Origin: Alphaproteobacteria bacterium
Lineage (GTDB): Bacteria > Pseudomonadota > Alphaproteobacteria > DSM-16000 > Inquilinaceae
DNA: 36,418 bases
Direction of reading: 5' to 3'
Assembly: GCA_009909005.1 (NCBI GenBank)
Contig: JAAAOG010000134.1
Span: 1-36,418, forward strand
The notes beneath the pieces are model-generated. The model made no database searches. It was given only the letters and a program-made list of their open reading frames with translations, and had not been told where the DNA came from. The position numbers were made by a program, and so were the translations under genes. Positions 24,213 through 33,940 of this stretch are shown here, one piece after another. The stretch's first letter is position 1, and each line of letters opens with the position of its first letter.

Positions 24213-27200
24213 TCAAAGCTGCCGGCCGCCGTCGCCGACCAGGGTGAAGCCTGCCCAATTATAGGGATGAGCGGTCGCCGGGTCGTCGATCAGACGCAGC
24301 TGGCTCTGCCTCAGAGCTTCCGCCGTGCTGCGCCCGCCGGCCACGCCCTCGCGGAAAAGCCCGGCCAGAAGGGTAGCCGTCGGCCGGTCGGGCACATGCC
24401 AGTGCGAGGCGAGCAGTGATCGCGCGCCGGCATAAAAGAAAGCGCGGGCCAGTCCGGTCAGGCTCTCGCCGCCGGTATTCGCCCCGGCCCCGGCGGTATT
24501 GCAGGCCGAGAGGACGACGAGGTCGGCATCGAGTTCGAGGTCGAGGATCTCGGCGGCATCGAGGATACCGTCCTCCGCCGGCTGCGCGTCGGCCGGCCGG
24601 GAGACGACCAGCCCCGGTTCCGACCAGCAGTCCAGCTCGCCGGGCAGCAGGCCGTGGGTGGCGAAGTGCACCACCCGGAACTCGGCCAATCGCTGCTCGC
24701 GGACCGTGCGTTCGGTAAAGGCCGCGCCCAGGATCAGATCGCCGGCGCCGGCGTCCAGCGCGGAGGCGGCCGCCCGCAATTCCGCCGCGGTGGCCGGCAG
24801 GGGGGTGGCATTGGCCACGGCGGCGGCATCGTCCCGGCAGGTCTCGGGCAGCGCGCGTGCCGCCAGGATCGCCGCGGTGTCGCCGGCGGGCTGGAAATCC
24901 CCAAAGCCGATAAAGGGGCGTGAGGCTTGCGAGGGGGTCGCAACGTCGCGGATATGGACGAAGGCGCGCACCGAAGGCGCCAGCGTCAGGGCGTGGCGGC
25001 GGAGCAGCCAGGCCGCGTCTTCATAGCCCGCTTCGCGGGGCGGCTCGGTCAGCAGCATGCCGAAAGGCAGGCTGAGCAGCGGCTCGGAGGGCACGATCAC
25101 CACGTGCCGGGCCGCAGCCATCCGGCCATCGATCTCGGCGAAGAGCAGCCGGTAGAGGGCGTGCGCCAGTGGCAGGTTGAAGGCCTCGCGGCCGGCGCCC
25201 TCGTCGACCGGCCGCCGCAGGCCGCGGACGATCTGCAGGGCCAGGGCCCGGTTCAGGGCGATCAGCCGGGCCTCCAGGCCCTCCGGCGCCACCAGCACCA
25301 CCAGGGTGCGATCGCCCCCGACCAGGATTTGCACCAGCGCCTCGTCGGGCTGCAGCTGGGCCTGCACGGTCCCGGCATCAATCGGCAGGTCGACCAGCTG
25401 GTTGTAGCGCGGCGAGACCGACTGCACCTGAAGCTCCAGCGCGGCGATGCGCGCCCCGGCCGCCTCCAGCTCGCGGTCCAGCTGTCGCAGCTGCTCGGGC
25501 AGGACATTGGGCTGCGCCTGCAGGTGCAGCAGCGTCGTGTTGAGCGTGTCGCGCTCCATGCGGGCATCCTGCAGGGCCCGGATCAGTCCGCTGATCTCCT
25601 GTTCGCCATCGGCCAGGCGGGCGGCGGCGAGCCCGATGGTCTGCGCGGTGAGGCTGCCGCGGATGGTCTGGCTGACCGCGAACAGCTCCTGCAGCAGGGC
25701 ATCCGCCCGGCCGGGCTGCTGCGCCACAGTCGCGAGCACCGCCTCGAAATAGGGCAGGGCCTGCTCGAAGCTGAGCCCGCCGCCCTGCGCTTCGATGATG
25801 GCAAAGCCGGCGCGGAAGGCGTTGAAGGCGTCGGCGGCCTCACCCTGCTGCCAGAGCAGCTTGCCGAGCAGCAGCCAGGCCAGCCCCTCGGTGCGCGACT
25901 GCGCATACAGGCCCGCCTGCGCCTCGATACTGCGGCGCACCAGGTCGATTGCCTCGGCGGGCCGGCCGGCGGCCTCGGCGAAACGGGCCTGCTGGAGATA
26001 GAGCTCCGGCTGCCAGTGCGGCGGCAGATCCGGATCGCGCCGGGCAATGCGCTCCGCCCGGGCCAGGCTGGCCCCGGCCCCCTCCCGATCGCCGAGGACG
26101 AATTGCATGATTGCCTCGGTATAGAGGCTGCGGACGGCATCGCCGATCGCCGCCGGGCCGGCGGCGGGGTGCGGCGACTGGCCGGCGCCTTCGCCCGCCA
26201 GGTCGAGCCGTTGCCGGGTGGCCGCGCGGGCCAGCTCCAGGGCATGCTCCGGCTGACCCTGATTGGCCGCATGGATGGCCAGGTAACTGTCGAACCGCGG
26301 CCGCTCGGCAGGATCGAGGGAGGCGCCGAGCAGGCTGCCGGCCTGCTCGAACAGCGGGCCGGCCTCGGCGAAACGGCCCTGATTGCTGAGTTGCAGGGCG
26401 ATGTGCATCAGGACGAAGGCGCGGCCGGCGGCGCCGTCCGGCACCAGGCGCCGGTGCAGCCGGAGCGCGTCCCGATAGGCCCGCTCTGATGAGGCGAAGT
26501 CCTTCGTATAGTTGTGGTACTGCGCCAGGCGCAGGAGGCGGCTGTAATCCTGAAGGTCGCCGGTACTGAAGAGAGTCCCGCCCAGCTCCGCCTCGACCTG
26601 GCGGATGGCGGCGGAATAATCCTGCGGGGTGCCGGCTTCGGCGGCCGGGCGCGTCCGTCCCGCGGCGATGCCGATGGCCGCCTCGAGCGCCGGCAGGGCC
26701 GCCGGGATGCCGTCGCCGAGCAGCAAGGCCCCGTCGCTTGCGGCCGCCACCGCGACATAGGGCCAGCCGCCCTCGCGGAAGGCGCATTCGGCGAAGAGGT
26801 GGGCCGGCAGGCTGTCGAGGATCTCGGATGGCGTGCCCTCGGCGCAGACCACCCGGTGGTCCAGCGCCGCGCGCCACCAGCCGGCGCGAGCCGCGGCCGC
26901 GGGGTCGCCCGTTACCGCGCTGCCCGTCCCGGCAGGCGCGCGGTAGACGGTGCCGCTGGGCTCCTCCCAGTCGCCGCAGCGTATCGCGTAGGCCGCGGTG
27001 CCGGCCGGGGCGCCGTCGGGGATGGGGGCAGGCTGCATCCGGCAGGCCTCGCCGATCAGATTGTCGCCGACGCCAATCGTGCGGACCGGGGCATTCGCAT
27101 CTTCGCCCGGAGCGATCGTGCAGCCCCCCGGGAGCGAAAGGCAGGCCAGGGCGGCAAGGACCAGCCTCCATCGCCATGACCGCTGCCGGCCCCGTCGGGT

Positions 27201-27254
27201 CACGGTTGCACGCGTCGTTCCGGCCATTGCCTTGGTCTCCCGTCCTGCCGCCAT
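24213..27254 (-). CDS. TPR-CHAT domain protein, exported
   Basis: A 1013-residue protein with an N-terminal export segment (WRWRLVLAALACLSLPGGC) whose cysteine might be lipidated, although PGG-C is a poor lipobox. Residues ~230-550 contain TPR-like helical pairs, ~551-620 a predicted coiled coil (ARMERDTLNTTLLHLQAQ), and ~640-1013 a CHAT domain. The caspase-like dyad is visible: His in FRVVHFATHGLLPGEL (~865) and Cys in LVVLSACNTAGAGA (~916), followed by LARAFFYAGARSLLASHWHV. The ATG overlaps the TpsA stop as TGATG, implying coupled translation; a GTG one codon upstream is an alternative. CHAT domains are C14-like peptidases or scaffolds. Exported CHAT proteins beside two-partner secretion genes are known, but their role is not established. 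Confidence 0.92.
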   Translation of the reverse strand: MAAGRETKAMAGTTRATVTRRGRQRSWRWRLVLAALACLSLPGGCTIAPGEDANAPVRTIGVGDNLIGEACRMQPAPIPDGAPAGTAAYAIRCGDWEEPSGTVYRAPAGTGSAVTGDPAAAARAGWWRAALDHRVVCAEGTPSEILDSLPAHLFAECAFREGGWPYVAVAAASDGALLLGDGIPAALPALEAAIGIAAGRTRPAAEAGTPQDYSAAIRQVEAELGGTLFSTGDLQDYSRLLRLAQYHNYTKDFASSERAYRDALRLHRRLVPDGAAGRAFVLMHIALQLSNQGRFAEAGPLFEQAGSLLGASLDPAERPRFDSYLAIHAANQGQPEHALELARAATRQRLDLAGEGAGQSPHPAAGPAAIGDAVRSLYTEAIMQFVLGDREGAGASLARAERIARRDPDLPPHWQPELYLQQARFAEAAGRPAEAIDLVRRSIEAQAGLYAQSRTEGLAWLLLGKLLWQQGEAADAFNAFRAGFAIIEAQGGGLSFEQALPYFEAVLATVAQQPGRADALLQELFAVSQTIRGSLTAQTIGLAAARLADGEQEISGLIRALQDARMERDTLNTTLLHLQAQPNVLPEQLRQLDRELEAAGARIAALELQVQSVSPRYNQLVDLPIDAGTVQAQLQPDEALVQILVGGDRTLVVLVAPEGLEARLIALNRALALQIVRGLRRPVDEGAGREAFNLPLAHALYRLLFAEIDGRMAAARHVVIVPSEPLLSLPFGMLLTEPPREAGYEDAAWLLRRHALTLAPSVRAFVHIRDVATPSQASRPFIGFGDFQPAGDTAAILAARALPETCRDDAAAVANATPLPATAAELRAAASALDAGAGDLILGAAFTERTVREQRLAEFRVVHFATHGLLPGELDCWSEPGLVVSRPADAQPAEDGILDAAEILDLELDADLVVLSACNTAGAGANTGGESLTGLARAFFYAGARSLLASHWHVPDRPTATLLAGLFREGVAGGRSTAEALRQSQLRLIDDPATAHPYNWAGFTLVGDGGRQL

Positions 27255-30200
27255 CACTCATCCCCCGGCGTTGCAAGGAGCCAGGTCTCATCGTGCGGAT
27301 CGTCCTGATAGCGGTAGGTGCCGGTGCCGGTGCGGCGAACGGCCGGCTGCGTTTCGGCAGGGGCCTGTTCGGCGAGGTCGAGGCGGATCGGGGCGTTCGG
27401 GCGGGCCCCGGGTTCGCCCGGATCGGCCAGCACCATCTCGGCGTCTTCCATCTCTCCAGCCGGCTCGGCAAGGACTGCGGGAAGATCGGGGCTGGCGCGC
27501 AATACCCTCTCGGCCGGGAGCGGCTCGATATCCAGGCGGCCGGCGACGAAGGAGAGGCCATAGCCGGCGGGCGAGGCGAGCGTGCCCGCCTCGACGAGGA
27601 TCGGGAAGCTGCCGGCCGGGCTCTCCGGGCTTGCCGGGGTCGACAAAGCCGGGGCGCCGGTCAGTGCGGTGGCGGCGGTGTCGCCGTCGATGAAGCCGGT
27701 GACGGTGACCGGTTCCAGCGGCGGGTTGGGGTCGCCGGCAAAGCGGCTGAGGGTCGGGCCGGCGACGGTCAGGACCGGCTCGACCTCATAGAGGAAGGCG
27801 ATGCCGGGCACGATGGTCGGCGGCGGGTCGGCGGCGAAGTCCCGGCCATACTGCCGGCCGCCGGGCAGGCCGCCGCGCACGTCGCGGCGTGGGTCGACCG
27901 AATAGACCAGAAAGCGGCCGTCCTCTGCGGTCAGCCCGGCCCCGGCAGCATTGTCGAACGCCTCGCGCGTCACCAGCACGATGTCCGACGTGGCTGTGAC
28001 CGGCTGCTGCAGGACCAGAGCACCGTCGGCGATCACGGTTGTCGTTCCCAGGACCCAGGGCGCCCCCGTGCCGCCGAGGCCGAGATCATCGGCATCGCGG
28101 AACTCCAGCTGTCCGACGCTCGCGCCGCTCCCGCTCAGGTCCTGCAACTCCAGCACATCGACATCATTGGCGCCGAAAAACAGGCCGGCCGCATCCGGGC
28201 CGGAGAAGGCGAGAGCGAAAGTGCGCCCCGCGATTGCGCCCGCGGGATCCTGTACCGCGTCGGCGCCGATATCGAGCGTCAAACGGTTGCCGGCGGTCAG
28301 CACGGCCCCGGCCTGCTGGGCGAAATCGCCGCCGATGGTCAGCGAAAGGTCGTTGCCGGCGGCGATCACGCTGTCCGGCCCCTGCAGCAGGCTTCCGCCC
28401 ACCGCGAGGCTCAGGTCTTCACCGGCCAGAATGCCGGCGAATTCGCCGGCCGCGGCGGGCGACAGGTCGCCGACGGTGCGGAACGACAGGGACCCGCCGA
28501 TATCCGCGGCCAGCTCTGCGACGGCATTCCCTTCGGGAAGGCTGACATTGCCCCCGGCCTCGAGCACCAGCCGGGAGGCGGCGAGCGCGGCGCCCTCGCC
28601 TTGCGTGACGGTCTCCGCCGCTTGGAAGGCAAGGGTCTCGAAGGAGAGCGGCGCGCCGATGGCGATCGAGTCCTCGAGCAGCGTGATGGTCCCGCTCTCG
28701 CCCGAGCCGTCCGGACCGGCCGTGGTCGCCCGGCCGAGAGCATAGGCGTCGACGTCGAAGATGCGGTCGAGCGGCAGGATGATCTCCAGGTCGTTTCCAG
28801 GGCGCGACGGTCCGTCCACAATCTGGCCTGGCGCCCGGTTGCGGATCGAGACGCTCGCCAGGGCATTGATGCCGCCGGAGATCAGCGTGATGGTGCCGGT
28901 CCCGGTCGCCACATCGGCGAAGAAGTTGATGGCGCCGTCGTCGAAACCCGCCGGCGCATGGGGCGAATGCGCTTCCAGGTGCAGCGGCCCATTATTGGTG
29001 GTCACTGGGGCATCGATGGTGATGTTGCGGCCGGCCTGGAAAGTGAGACCGACGCCGGGCTCGGCGATGTCGATCGGCGCGGCGACAGTGATGTCTGTCG
29101 TGGCCTGGATGATGACGTCCTGTCCGGCGTTATTGATGGCGGCGGTCGAGATCGTGGCGATGTCCGGGGCGTCATCAAAGCCGATGGGCGGCGCGACGGG
29201 AAACTGCTCGGGGTCGAGATCGTCGATCCGCACCGACGCCGGATCGATCAGCCAGCGCCCCGGCGCCCCGGCGGGCGCGCCGGCGCTGACGGTGCCGAAG
29301 GCCAGCAGGCCGGCCGCCGCCGAGGTCTCGACAAACCCGCCATCGCCGCCGGCCGGGCCGCCGCGGGCGGTGATCGTGCCGGCAAAGCGGGTGCCGCTGT
29401 CCGACCAGAGGACGACCGCACCGCCATCTCCATCGCCGGTGGCGTCGGCGGCGATGCGCGCGCCCGGTGCCATGTCAACGCGCGCGGCATTAGGCAGCGG
29501 GCCGGCACCGCCGCGGCTGCCACCGACCGCGACCCGACCACCGCCGGCTGCGCCAACGACGTTGATCGCGGCACCGTCTTCAAGGGTGATGTGGCGCCCG
29601 AGGACCGTCACCGAGCCGCCGCGCCCGTCCGGAGCGCTGCTGCCGGCATCCAGCCGGCCGGCCAGCGCGACCTCGCCCCGCAGGCCGCCGTCAAGCGTGA
29701 TGACCCCGTCCTGCGCCGAAACCGTCCGTGCCTCGACCACGCCGTCGAGATTGATCACCCGGTCGATGACGCCGTCGGCGGCCTCGGCGGTGATCAGCAC
29801 CCGGCCGCCGGGTGCGTGGACGGCGCCGCTGTGCGCGACCAGGGCCTCCGCCCCCTCCGGAGCGCCGGTGACGGGCCCGCTGGCGGCGAAGCGCACCAGC
29901 CCGTCCCCATGAAAATCGATGGCGAAGGTTTCGGACCCCGCGATCACCACCTGGGCCAGGCGGCCTTCGATGACGCCGCTGTTCTCGACGCCCGGTGCCA
30001 CCAGCGCCGCCAGTCCGCGCTCGCCGACGGAGACCCGGCCCTGATTGACCACCCGGGCATCCGGGTCGGACGAGGGCCGGTCGAAGACGAAGCGGTCCTC
30101 CAGAAAATCGCGGTCGGCGATGTCGGCGGTGGTCGCCAGGAAACCGCCGACGTCGATCCGGGCATCCGGCCCGACCAGCACGCCTTGCGGATTGACCAGC

Positions 30201-30553
30201 CAGACCCGGCCATTGCTTTCGAGACGGCCCTCCAGGGCCGAGCGCCGGCTGCCGACCACCCGGTTGAGCGAAATCGAGCCGGCATCCGGCTGGTTGATAA
30301 TCGTCGTCTCGCCGGCGCCGATGCTGAAGTCCTGCCAGGTGATGACGGCCCGGCGGGTCGCCTGGTCGATGCGGGTCACACCGCCGGGCTCCCGGGCGAT
30401 CTCGGCCTCTCCGGCCACCACGCGGCCGCCGCCCGGTCCGGCGCCGGCCGGCGTACTCGAGAGAGCCAGGGCGAGTCCGCCCACCAGGGCTCCCGCGGCG
30501 AGGCCGACCAAGCGGCTCGCGGCCCGGCGGCTCTCCGCGCGCAATCCGCTCAT
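27254..30553 (-). CDS. TpsA-type exoprotein (filamentous haemagglutinin N-terminal domain)
   Basis: A 1099-residue exported protein. A signal peptide (~1-39, LVGLAAGALVGGLALALSST) precedes the TPS secretion domain (~40-290), recognisable by ITWQDFSIGAGETTIINQPD, SISLNRVVG, RVWLVNPQGVLVGPDARIDV and GGFLATTADI. A long right-handed beta-helix follows, with repeats such as GNDLSLTIGGDFAQQAGAVL and a GGxVxVxG-type glycine-rich tract (~330-420). Near residues 940-1040 an MBG-like module appears (LTVAGPTLSRFAGDPNPPLE). The C-terminal ~55 residues are charged and proline-rich. It should be threaded through the TpsB pore encoded just upstream (27 bases). AGGAGGG precedes the ATG. It is likely an adhesin or biofilm matrix protein; no toxin domain is seen. 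Confidence 0.93.
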   Translation of the reverse strand: MSGLRAESRRAASRLVGLAAGALVGGLALALSSTPAGAGPGGGRVVAGEAEIAREPGGVTRIDQATRRAVITWQDFSIGAGETTIINQPDAGSISLNRVVGSRRSALEGRLESNGRVWLVNPQGVLVGPDARIDVGGFLATTADIADRDFLEDRFVFDRPSSDPDARVVNQGRVSVGERGLAALVAPGVENSGVIEGRLAQVVIAGSETFAIDFHGDGLVRFAASGPVTGAPEGAEALVAHSGAVHAPGGRVLITAEAADGVIDRVINLDGVVEARTVSAQDGVITLDGGLRGEVALAGRLDAGSSAPDGRGGSVTVLGRHITLEDGAAINVVGAAGGGRVAVGGSRGGAGPLPNAARVDMAPGARIAADATGDGDGGAVVLWSDSGTRFAGTITARGGPAGGDGGFVETSAAAGLLAFGTVSAGAPAGAPGRWLIDPASVRIDDLDPEQFPVAPPIGFDDAPDIATISTAAINNAGQDVIIQATTDITVAAPIDIAEPGVGLTFQAGRNITIDAPVTTNNGPLHLEAHSPHAPAGFDDGAINFFADVATGTGTITLISGGINALASVSIRNRAPGQIVDGPSRPGNDLEIILPLDRIFDVDAYALGRATTAGPDGSGESGTITLLEDSIAIGAPLSFETLAFQAAETVTQGEGAALAASRLVLEAGGNVSLPEGNAVAELAADIGGSLSFRTVGDLSPAAAGEFAGILAGEDLSLAVGGSLLQGPDSVIAAGNDLSLTIGGDFAQQAGAVLTAGNRLTLDIGADAVQDPAGAIAGRTFALAFSGPDAAGLFFGANDVDVLELQDLSGSGASVGQLEFRDADDLGLGGTGAPWVLGTTTVIADGALVLQQPVTATSDIVLVTREAFDNAAGAGLTAEDGRFLVYSVDPRRDVRGGLPGGRQYGRDFAADPPPTIVPGIAFLYEVEPVLTVAGPTLSRFAGDPNPPLEPVTVTGFIDGDTAATALTGAPALSTPASPESPAGSFPILVEAGTLASPAGYGLSFVAGRLDIEPLPAERVLRASPDLPAVLAEPAGEMEDAEMVLADPGEPGARPNAPIRLDLAEQAPAETQPAVRRTGTGTYRYQDDPHDETWLLATPGDE

Positions 30554-30580
30554 GTCGGCACCCTCCTCTCTGGTCCGGCG

Positions 30581-32308
30581 CTAAAACCGCGCCACGAGGC
30601 GGAACAGCACCTCGGGGTCATTGGTGGTGCCGCCGTCCGAGCGGCGGCTGTCACGGGTCAGCGGCTTGGCGACGGTCAGCTCGGCGTCCAGCCAGTCGGT
30701 CACGTTGGTCCGGATGCCGAGGCCGGTCGAGGCCAGCGACAGGCCCGAACGGCCGTCATCGTTGACCCAGACCTGCCCGAAATCATAGAAGGCGAAGGCT
30801 TGGTAGTTTTCGAAGAAATCGCCGTCCCGGCTGCCGTTATACTGCATCTCGACAGTCACGCCGACGCCGTGGTCGCCGTTCAGCTCCGACGGATCGTAGC
30901 CGCGGCCGAATTCCCGGCCGCCGACCGAGAACTGCTCGAAAGGCAGCAGATTGTCGGCGGAATACTGACCGGCCAGCTCGACATAGGCGGTGAAACCGTA
31001 GGCCAGGCCCTGAAGGCGGGAAGCGCGGCCGCGCACCAGAGTGAACCGCCCGGTGGCGTCCAGGCGGGAATTGTCCGGATCGCCGGTGTCGCTGGCATCG
31101 AGCAGCGGCAGGCCCTGCCGCAGCGACAGCGATGCCAGATTGGCGCCGCGCCAGCCGTCGATATGCTCGGCGGTGGCGGTGACGTGCACCACCCGCAGCC
31201 GGTCGCGGCTGAAATCCTCGCCCAGGCCGTCCGTATCCTCGACAACGAAATCGAAGCCGCCTTCCAGCATGAGATTGGTCCGGCGCGACCGAATGAGTGG
31301 GTAGCCGACCGCGACCTGCGCGAACAGCGTATCGGTCTCCAGGTCGAAATCGTCGAGGGTGAAGCCGGGCTCCGAGGCGCCATAGGACAACAGCCCCCGC
31401 GCCCAGGCGCCGTCGCTGCCGATCCTGGTTTCGTAATTGATCTGGCCCACCGCTTCGCCCAGCCGGCCGTCCGACGCACCGACACTGGCAATGCCGAGGA
31501 GGCGGTCGCCCAGGCCGGCCAGCCCGTTCACCGCGCCGCCCAGGGTCGCTCCCCAGGGCCCGGTGAATTCCGACCGGGCGGTGTTGCCGAGGACGGCGAA
31601 GCCTTCCAGCCGCTCCTCCTCGACCGTGACGTCCAGGACCGCCGCGCCGGTCTCGCCATCGGAAGGGCGCAGCAGGCCGGACGCGGCAATGCCGGGCACG
31701 TCATTGACCAGCAGCATGCGGCGCTCCAGCACGGCGAGAGTCAGCGGTCGCGCCTGGGTGATCGGTGCCAGCATGCGCCGGATCAGGTCGGCGGAGCGCC
31801 CCGGCGTCCCCTCGACCACGATGTCGCCGACATAGCCTTCGATGACCTGCACCCGGAAGACGCCGTCTTCGACCGTCTGCGGCGGCAGGATCGCGCGCGT
31901 CAGGAAATACCCGTCGCGGCGGTACTGCGCCTCGATCGCCGCCGCGATGTCGTAGAGCACGTCGAGGCCGATTTCCTCCCCCCGATAGGGCGCGAAGGCG
32001 GGAACCAGTGCGACCCGGTCGTAGACCGTGGCACCCTCCACGACGACGTCGGAAAGCGTGAAACGAATGGCTTCGGCCCCCGGCGGCGGCCGGCTGGGCG
32101 CGGCGCGCGGCACGGTGATCTGCGGTCCCGGACCGGGTTCGGGCCGCGGCAGTTCCTGTTCCAGCCGGACGTCGGGCCGGGCGGCGGGCGGAATGCCGGG
32201 GGGTACCGTCTGGGCCCGGGACGAAGCGGGGAAGGCCACCAGGCACATGATGAACAGGCGCGTGAGGAGGAGCGGCGTTCGTCTTGGTCTTATTTCGCGC
32301 AAATTCAT
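30581..32308 (-). CDS. TpsB outer-membrane transporter (ShlB/FhaC/HecB family)
   Basis: A 575-residue Omp85-superfamily transporter for TpsA proteins. A signal peptide (~1-32, LLLTRLFIMCLVAFPASSRA) is followed by a proline-rich linker, POTRA 1 (~82-155; FTLSDVVVEGATVYD, AIEAQYRRDGYFLTRAILPP), POTRA 2 (~156-235; FRVQVIEGYVGDIVVEG) and a beta-barrel to a terminal Phe (LFRLVARF), the usual outer-membrane assembly signal. The lid-lock motif region GREFGRGYDP (VRGY-type) is visible in the barrel. I start at ATG 32308 because it directly precedes the basic n-region; an in-frame ATG 29 codons upstream would overlap the gap before the adhesin stop and weaken the signal peptide. Confidence 0.93.
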   Translation of the reverse strand: MNLREIRPRRTPLLLTRLFIMCLVAFPASSRAQTVPPGIPPAARPDVRLEQELPRPEPGPGPQITVPRAAPSRPPPGAEAIRFTLSDVVVEGATVYDRVALVPAFAPYRGEEIGLDVLYDIAAAIEAQYRRDGYFLTRAILPPQTVEDGVFRVQVIEGYVGDIVVEGTPGRSADLIRRMLAPITQARPLTLAVLERRMLLVNDVPGIAASGLLRPSDGETGAAVLDVTVEEERLEGFAVLGNTARSEFTGPWGATLGGAVNGLAGLGDRLLGIASVGASDGRLGEAVGQINYETRIGSDGAWARGLLSYGASEPGFTLDDFDLETDTLFAQVAVGYPLIRSRRTNLMLEGGFDFVVEDTDGLGEDFSRDRLRVVHVTATAEHIDGWRGANLASLSLRQGLPLLDASDTGDPDNSRLDATGRFTLVRGRASRLQGLAYGFTAYVELAGQYSADNLLPFEQFSVGGREFGRGYDPSELNGDHGVGVTVEMQYNGSRDGDFFENYQAFAFYDFGQVWVNDDGRSGLSLASTGLGIRTNVTDWLDAELTVAKPLTRDSRRSDGGTTNDPEVLFRLVARF

Positions 32309-32384
32309 CGGGTCAGGCCTTGTGAGGGTCCGGGCCGCTTGATCAGGAGACGGCCCGGACCTCGGCGGGAAGAAGGCGACCGGC

Positions 32385-33940
32385 TCAGCCGGCACCGAAC
32401 AGGAGATCCGCTTCCGACTGCGGCAGCGGCAGGATGGCCGGGCCGGAAAAGTCGTCGGGCGGATATAGGAAATCCCCAGGGATGAAGCCGATCTCGCCGT
32501 TCGGTCCGCCGCCGCCGACGCCGTGCCGGGGCACCACCGCTCCCAAGGGTTCTGCCGCCGCGAACAGGGCTGACGGGTCGGGGCTGCCGGCGCCGAAGCG
32601 GTCGGTGAAATTGAGGGCGATGACCACCTCGACCGTTGCCGTGCTGTCTTCGCTGCCGTCGGTGGCGGTGTAGGCGAAGCTGGCCCGCTCCCCGTCGAAG
32701 TCTTTGGTCGCGGTGAAAAGGACCACCGGCTCTCCGGTCTGCGGGTCGTTGGCCAGGGCGACCGTCACCCCCGGCGTCATGCTTTCCGCGGCGGTCACGA
32801 CCAGCATGTCGCCGTCGACATCGGTGTCGTTGGCCAGAAGGGCCGCCACGGCGATGGTGAGCGGTACAGTCTGGATGGCGATGAACCCGCCATCGTCTTC
32901 GGAAACCGGCGTGTCGTTGAGGCCGTTGACGGTGATCGCCACCATCGCCGTGTCCCGCCCGCCCTGGCCGTCCGACAGGGCGTAGGTGAAGTGGTCGGCG
33001 CCAGCGAAGTCGGGGTTCGGGGTGTAGGTAAAGCGGCCGTCATCGCCGCCCGTCACGGTGCCGCCGACGGGCGGGTCGAGCAGCGAAGCCGTCAGCGGAT
33101 CGCCGTCGGGATCGCGGTCATTGCCCAGAACATCGACGGTGACCGGCACCTCCTCGTCGGTCTCGGTCGTGTCGTCATTCGCAATCGGGTCGTCATTGAC
33201 CGACCGGACGCGGATGATCACGACGGCCTGGTCGCTGCCGCCGCGGCCGTCGTCGATGCGGTAGGTGAAGCCGTCGGTCCCGTGGAAGCCGGGGGGCGGC
33301 ACATAGCGGAAGCTGCCGTCTGCGGAGAGGTTGAGGGCGCCGTTCCCGGGCCCCTCGATCAGCGCGGCGGTCAGCGGGTCGCCGTCCGGATCGGTATCGA
33401 CGCCATTGCCGTTGTCGGCCAGGACGGAGCCGTCGAGCGCCCGATCCTCGAAGCCGGCAACATTGTCATCGGCGGCGACGGGTGCTTCGTTCACAGCCTC
33501 GACGACGATGTCGACGCGGCCGATGTCGGCCCCTCCCTTGCCGTCCTCGATTCGGTAGTCGAAGCCGTCGGTTCCGGAGAAACCGGGCTGGGGGACATAG
33601 GTGAACTGGCCATCCTCGTCGAGAACGACCGTGCCGTGCTGCGGCCCTCGTCCCGGCACGAGAACAACGCGAAGGCTATCGCCGTCAGGATCCCTGTCGA
33701 CCCCGCTGCCATTGTTCGTGAGAAGATTGCCGCTGAGACTGCCGCCCCCTCCGATGACAAAACCGTCATCGACTGCGATCGGCGGATCGTTGTCCTCCTC
33801 GGGCGGTGGATCTTCCGGGGGAGGCGCTGGTGGAGACGCCTCGGGGGGCTCCTCCGGTGCGGGCTCCTCCGGTGGCGGCTCCTCGGGCGGTGGCGGCAGG
33901 GCCTCGGCCGCCTCTGCCGTCCGAGGCGTCGGCCATGGTG
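32385..33940 (-). pseudogene. Large adhesin, C-terminal part (cadherin-like repeats)
   Basis: This is the last third of a broken adhesin gene. The true reading enters near 33940 at a proline-glutamate hinge (ALPPPPEEPPPEEPAPEEP). It continues through four ~95-residue cadherin-like/Ig-like modules, each opening PxAxDD and ending with a GGxDxAxVxIxVxxVND-type strand, with repeated DPDGD calcium-type loops. The final ~60 residues (GFIPGDFLYPPDDFSG...LLFGAG) are not repeat-like and may be a processing or secretion tail. An ATG at 34070 opens this frame, but its first ~45 codons (basic, tryptophan-rich) are out-of-frame beta-helix sequence. The stop lies 76 bases before the TpsB start. Confidence 0.8.

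Noticed and set aside
27180-27254. CHAT protein as a definite lipoprotein
   Set aside because: The cysteine is preceded by PGG rather than a standard L-[AS]-[GA] lipobox, so lipidation is left as a possibility only.
26738-32485. A 1915-codon open frame on the plus strand opposite TpsB, TpsA and CHAT genes
   Set aside because: It is antisense to three well-supported genes, has arginine/glycine-rich low-complexity translation with no domain, and is typical of high-GC antisense frames.
33766-33940. Alanine/arginine-rich C-terminus of the middle adhesin frame as a real domain
   Set aside because: The same bases read in the other frame give a proline-glutamate hinge leading into good cadherin-like modules, so the former is out of frame.
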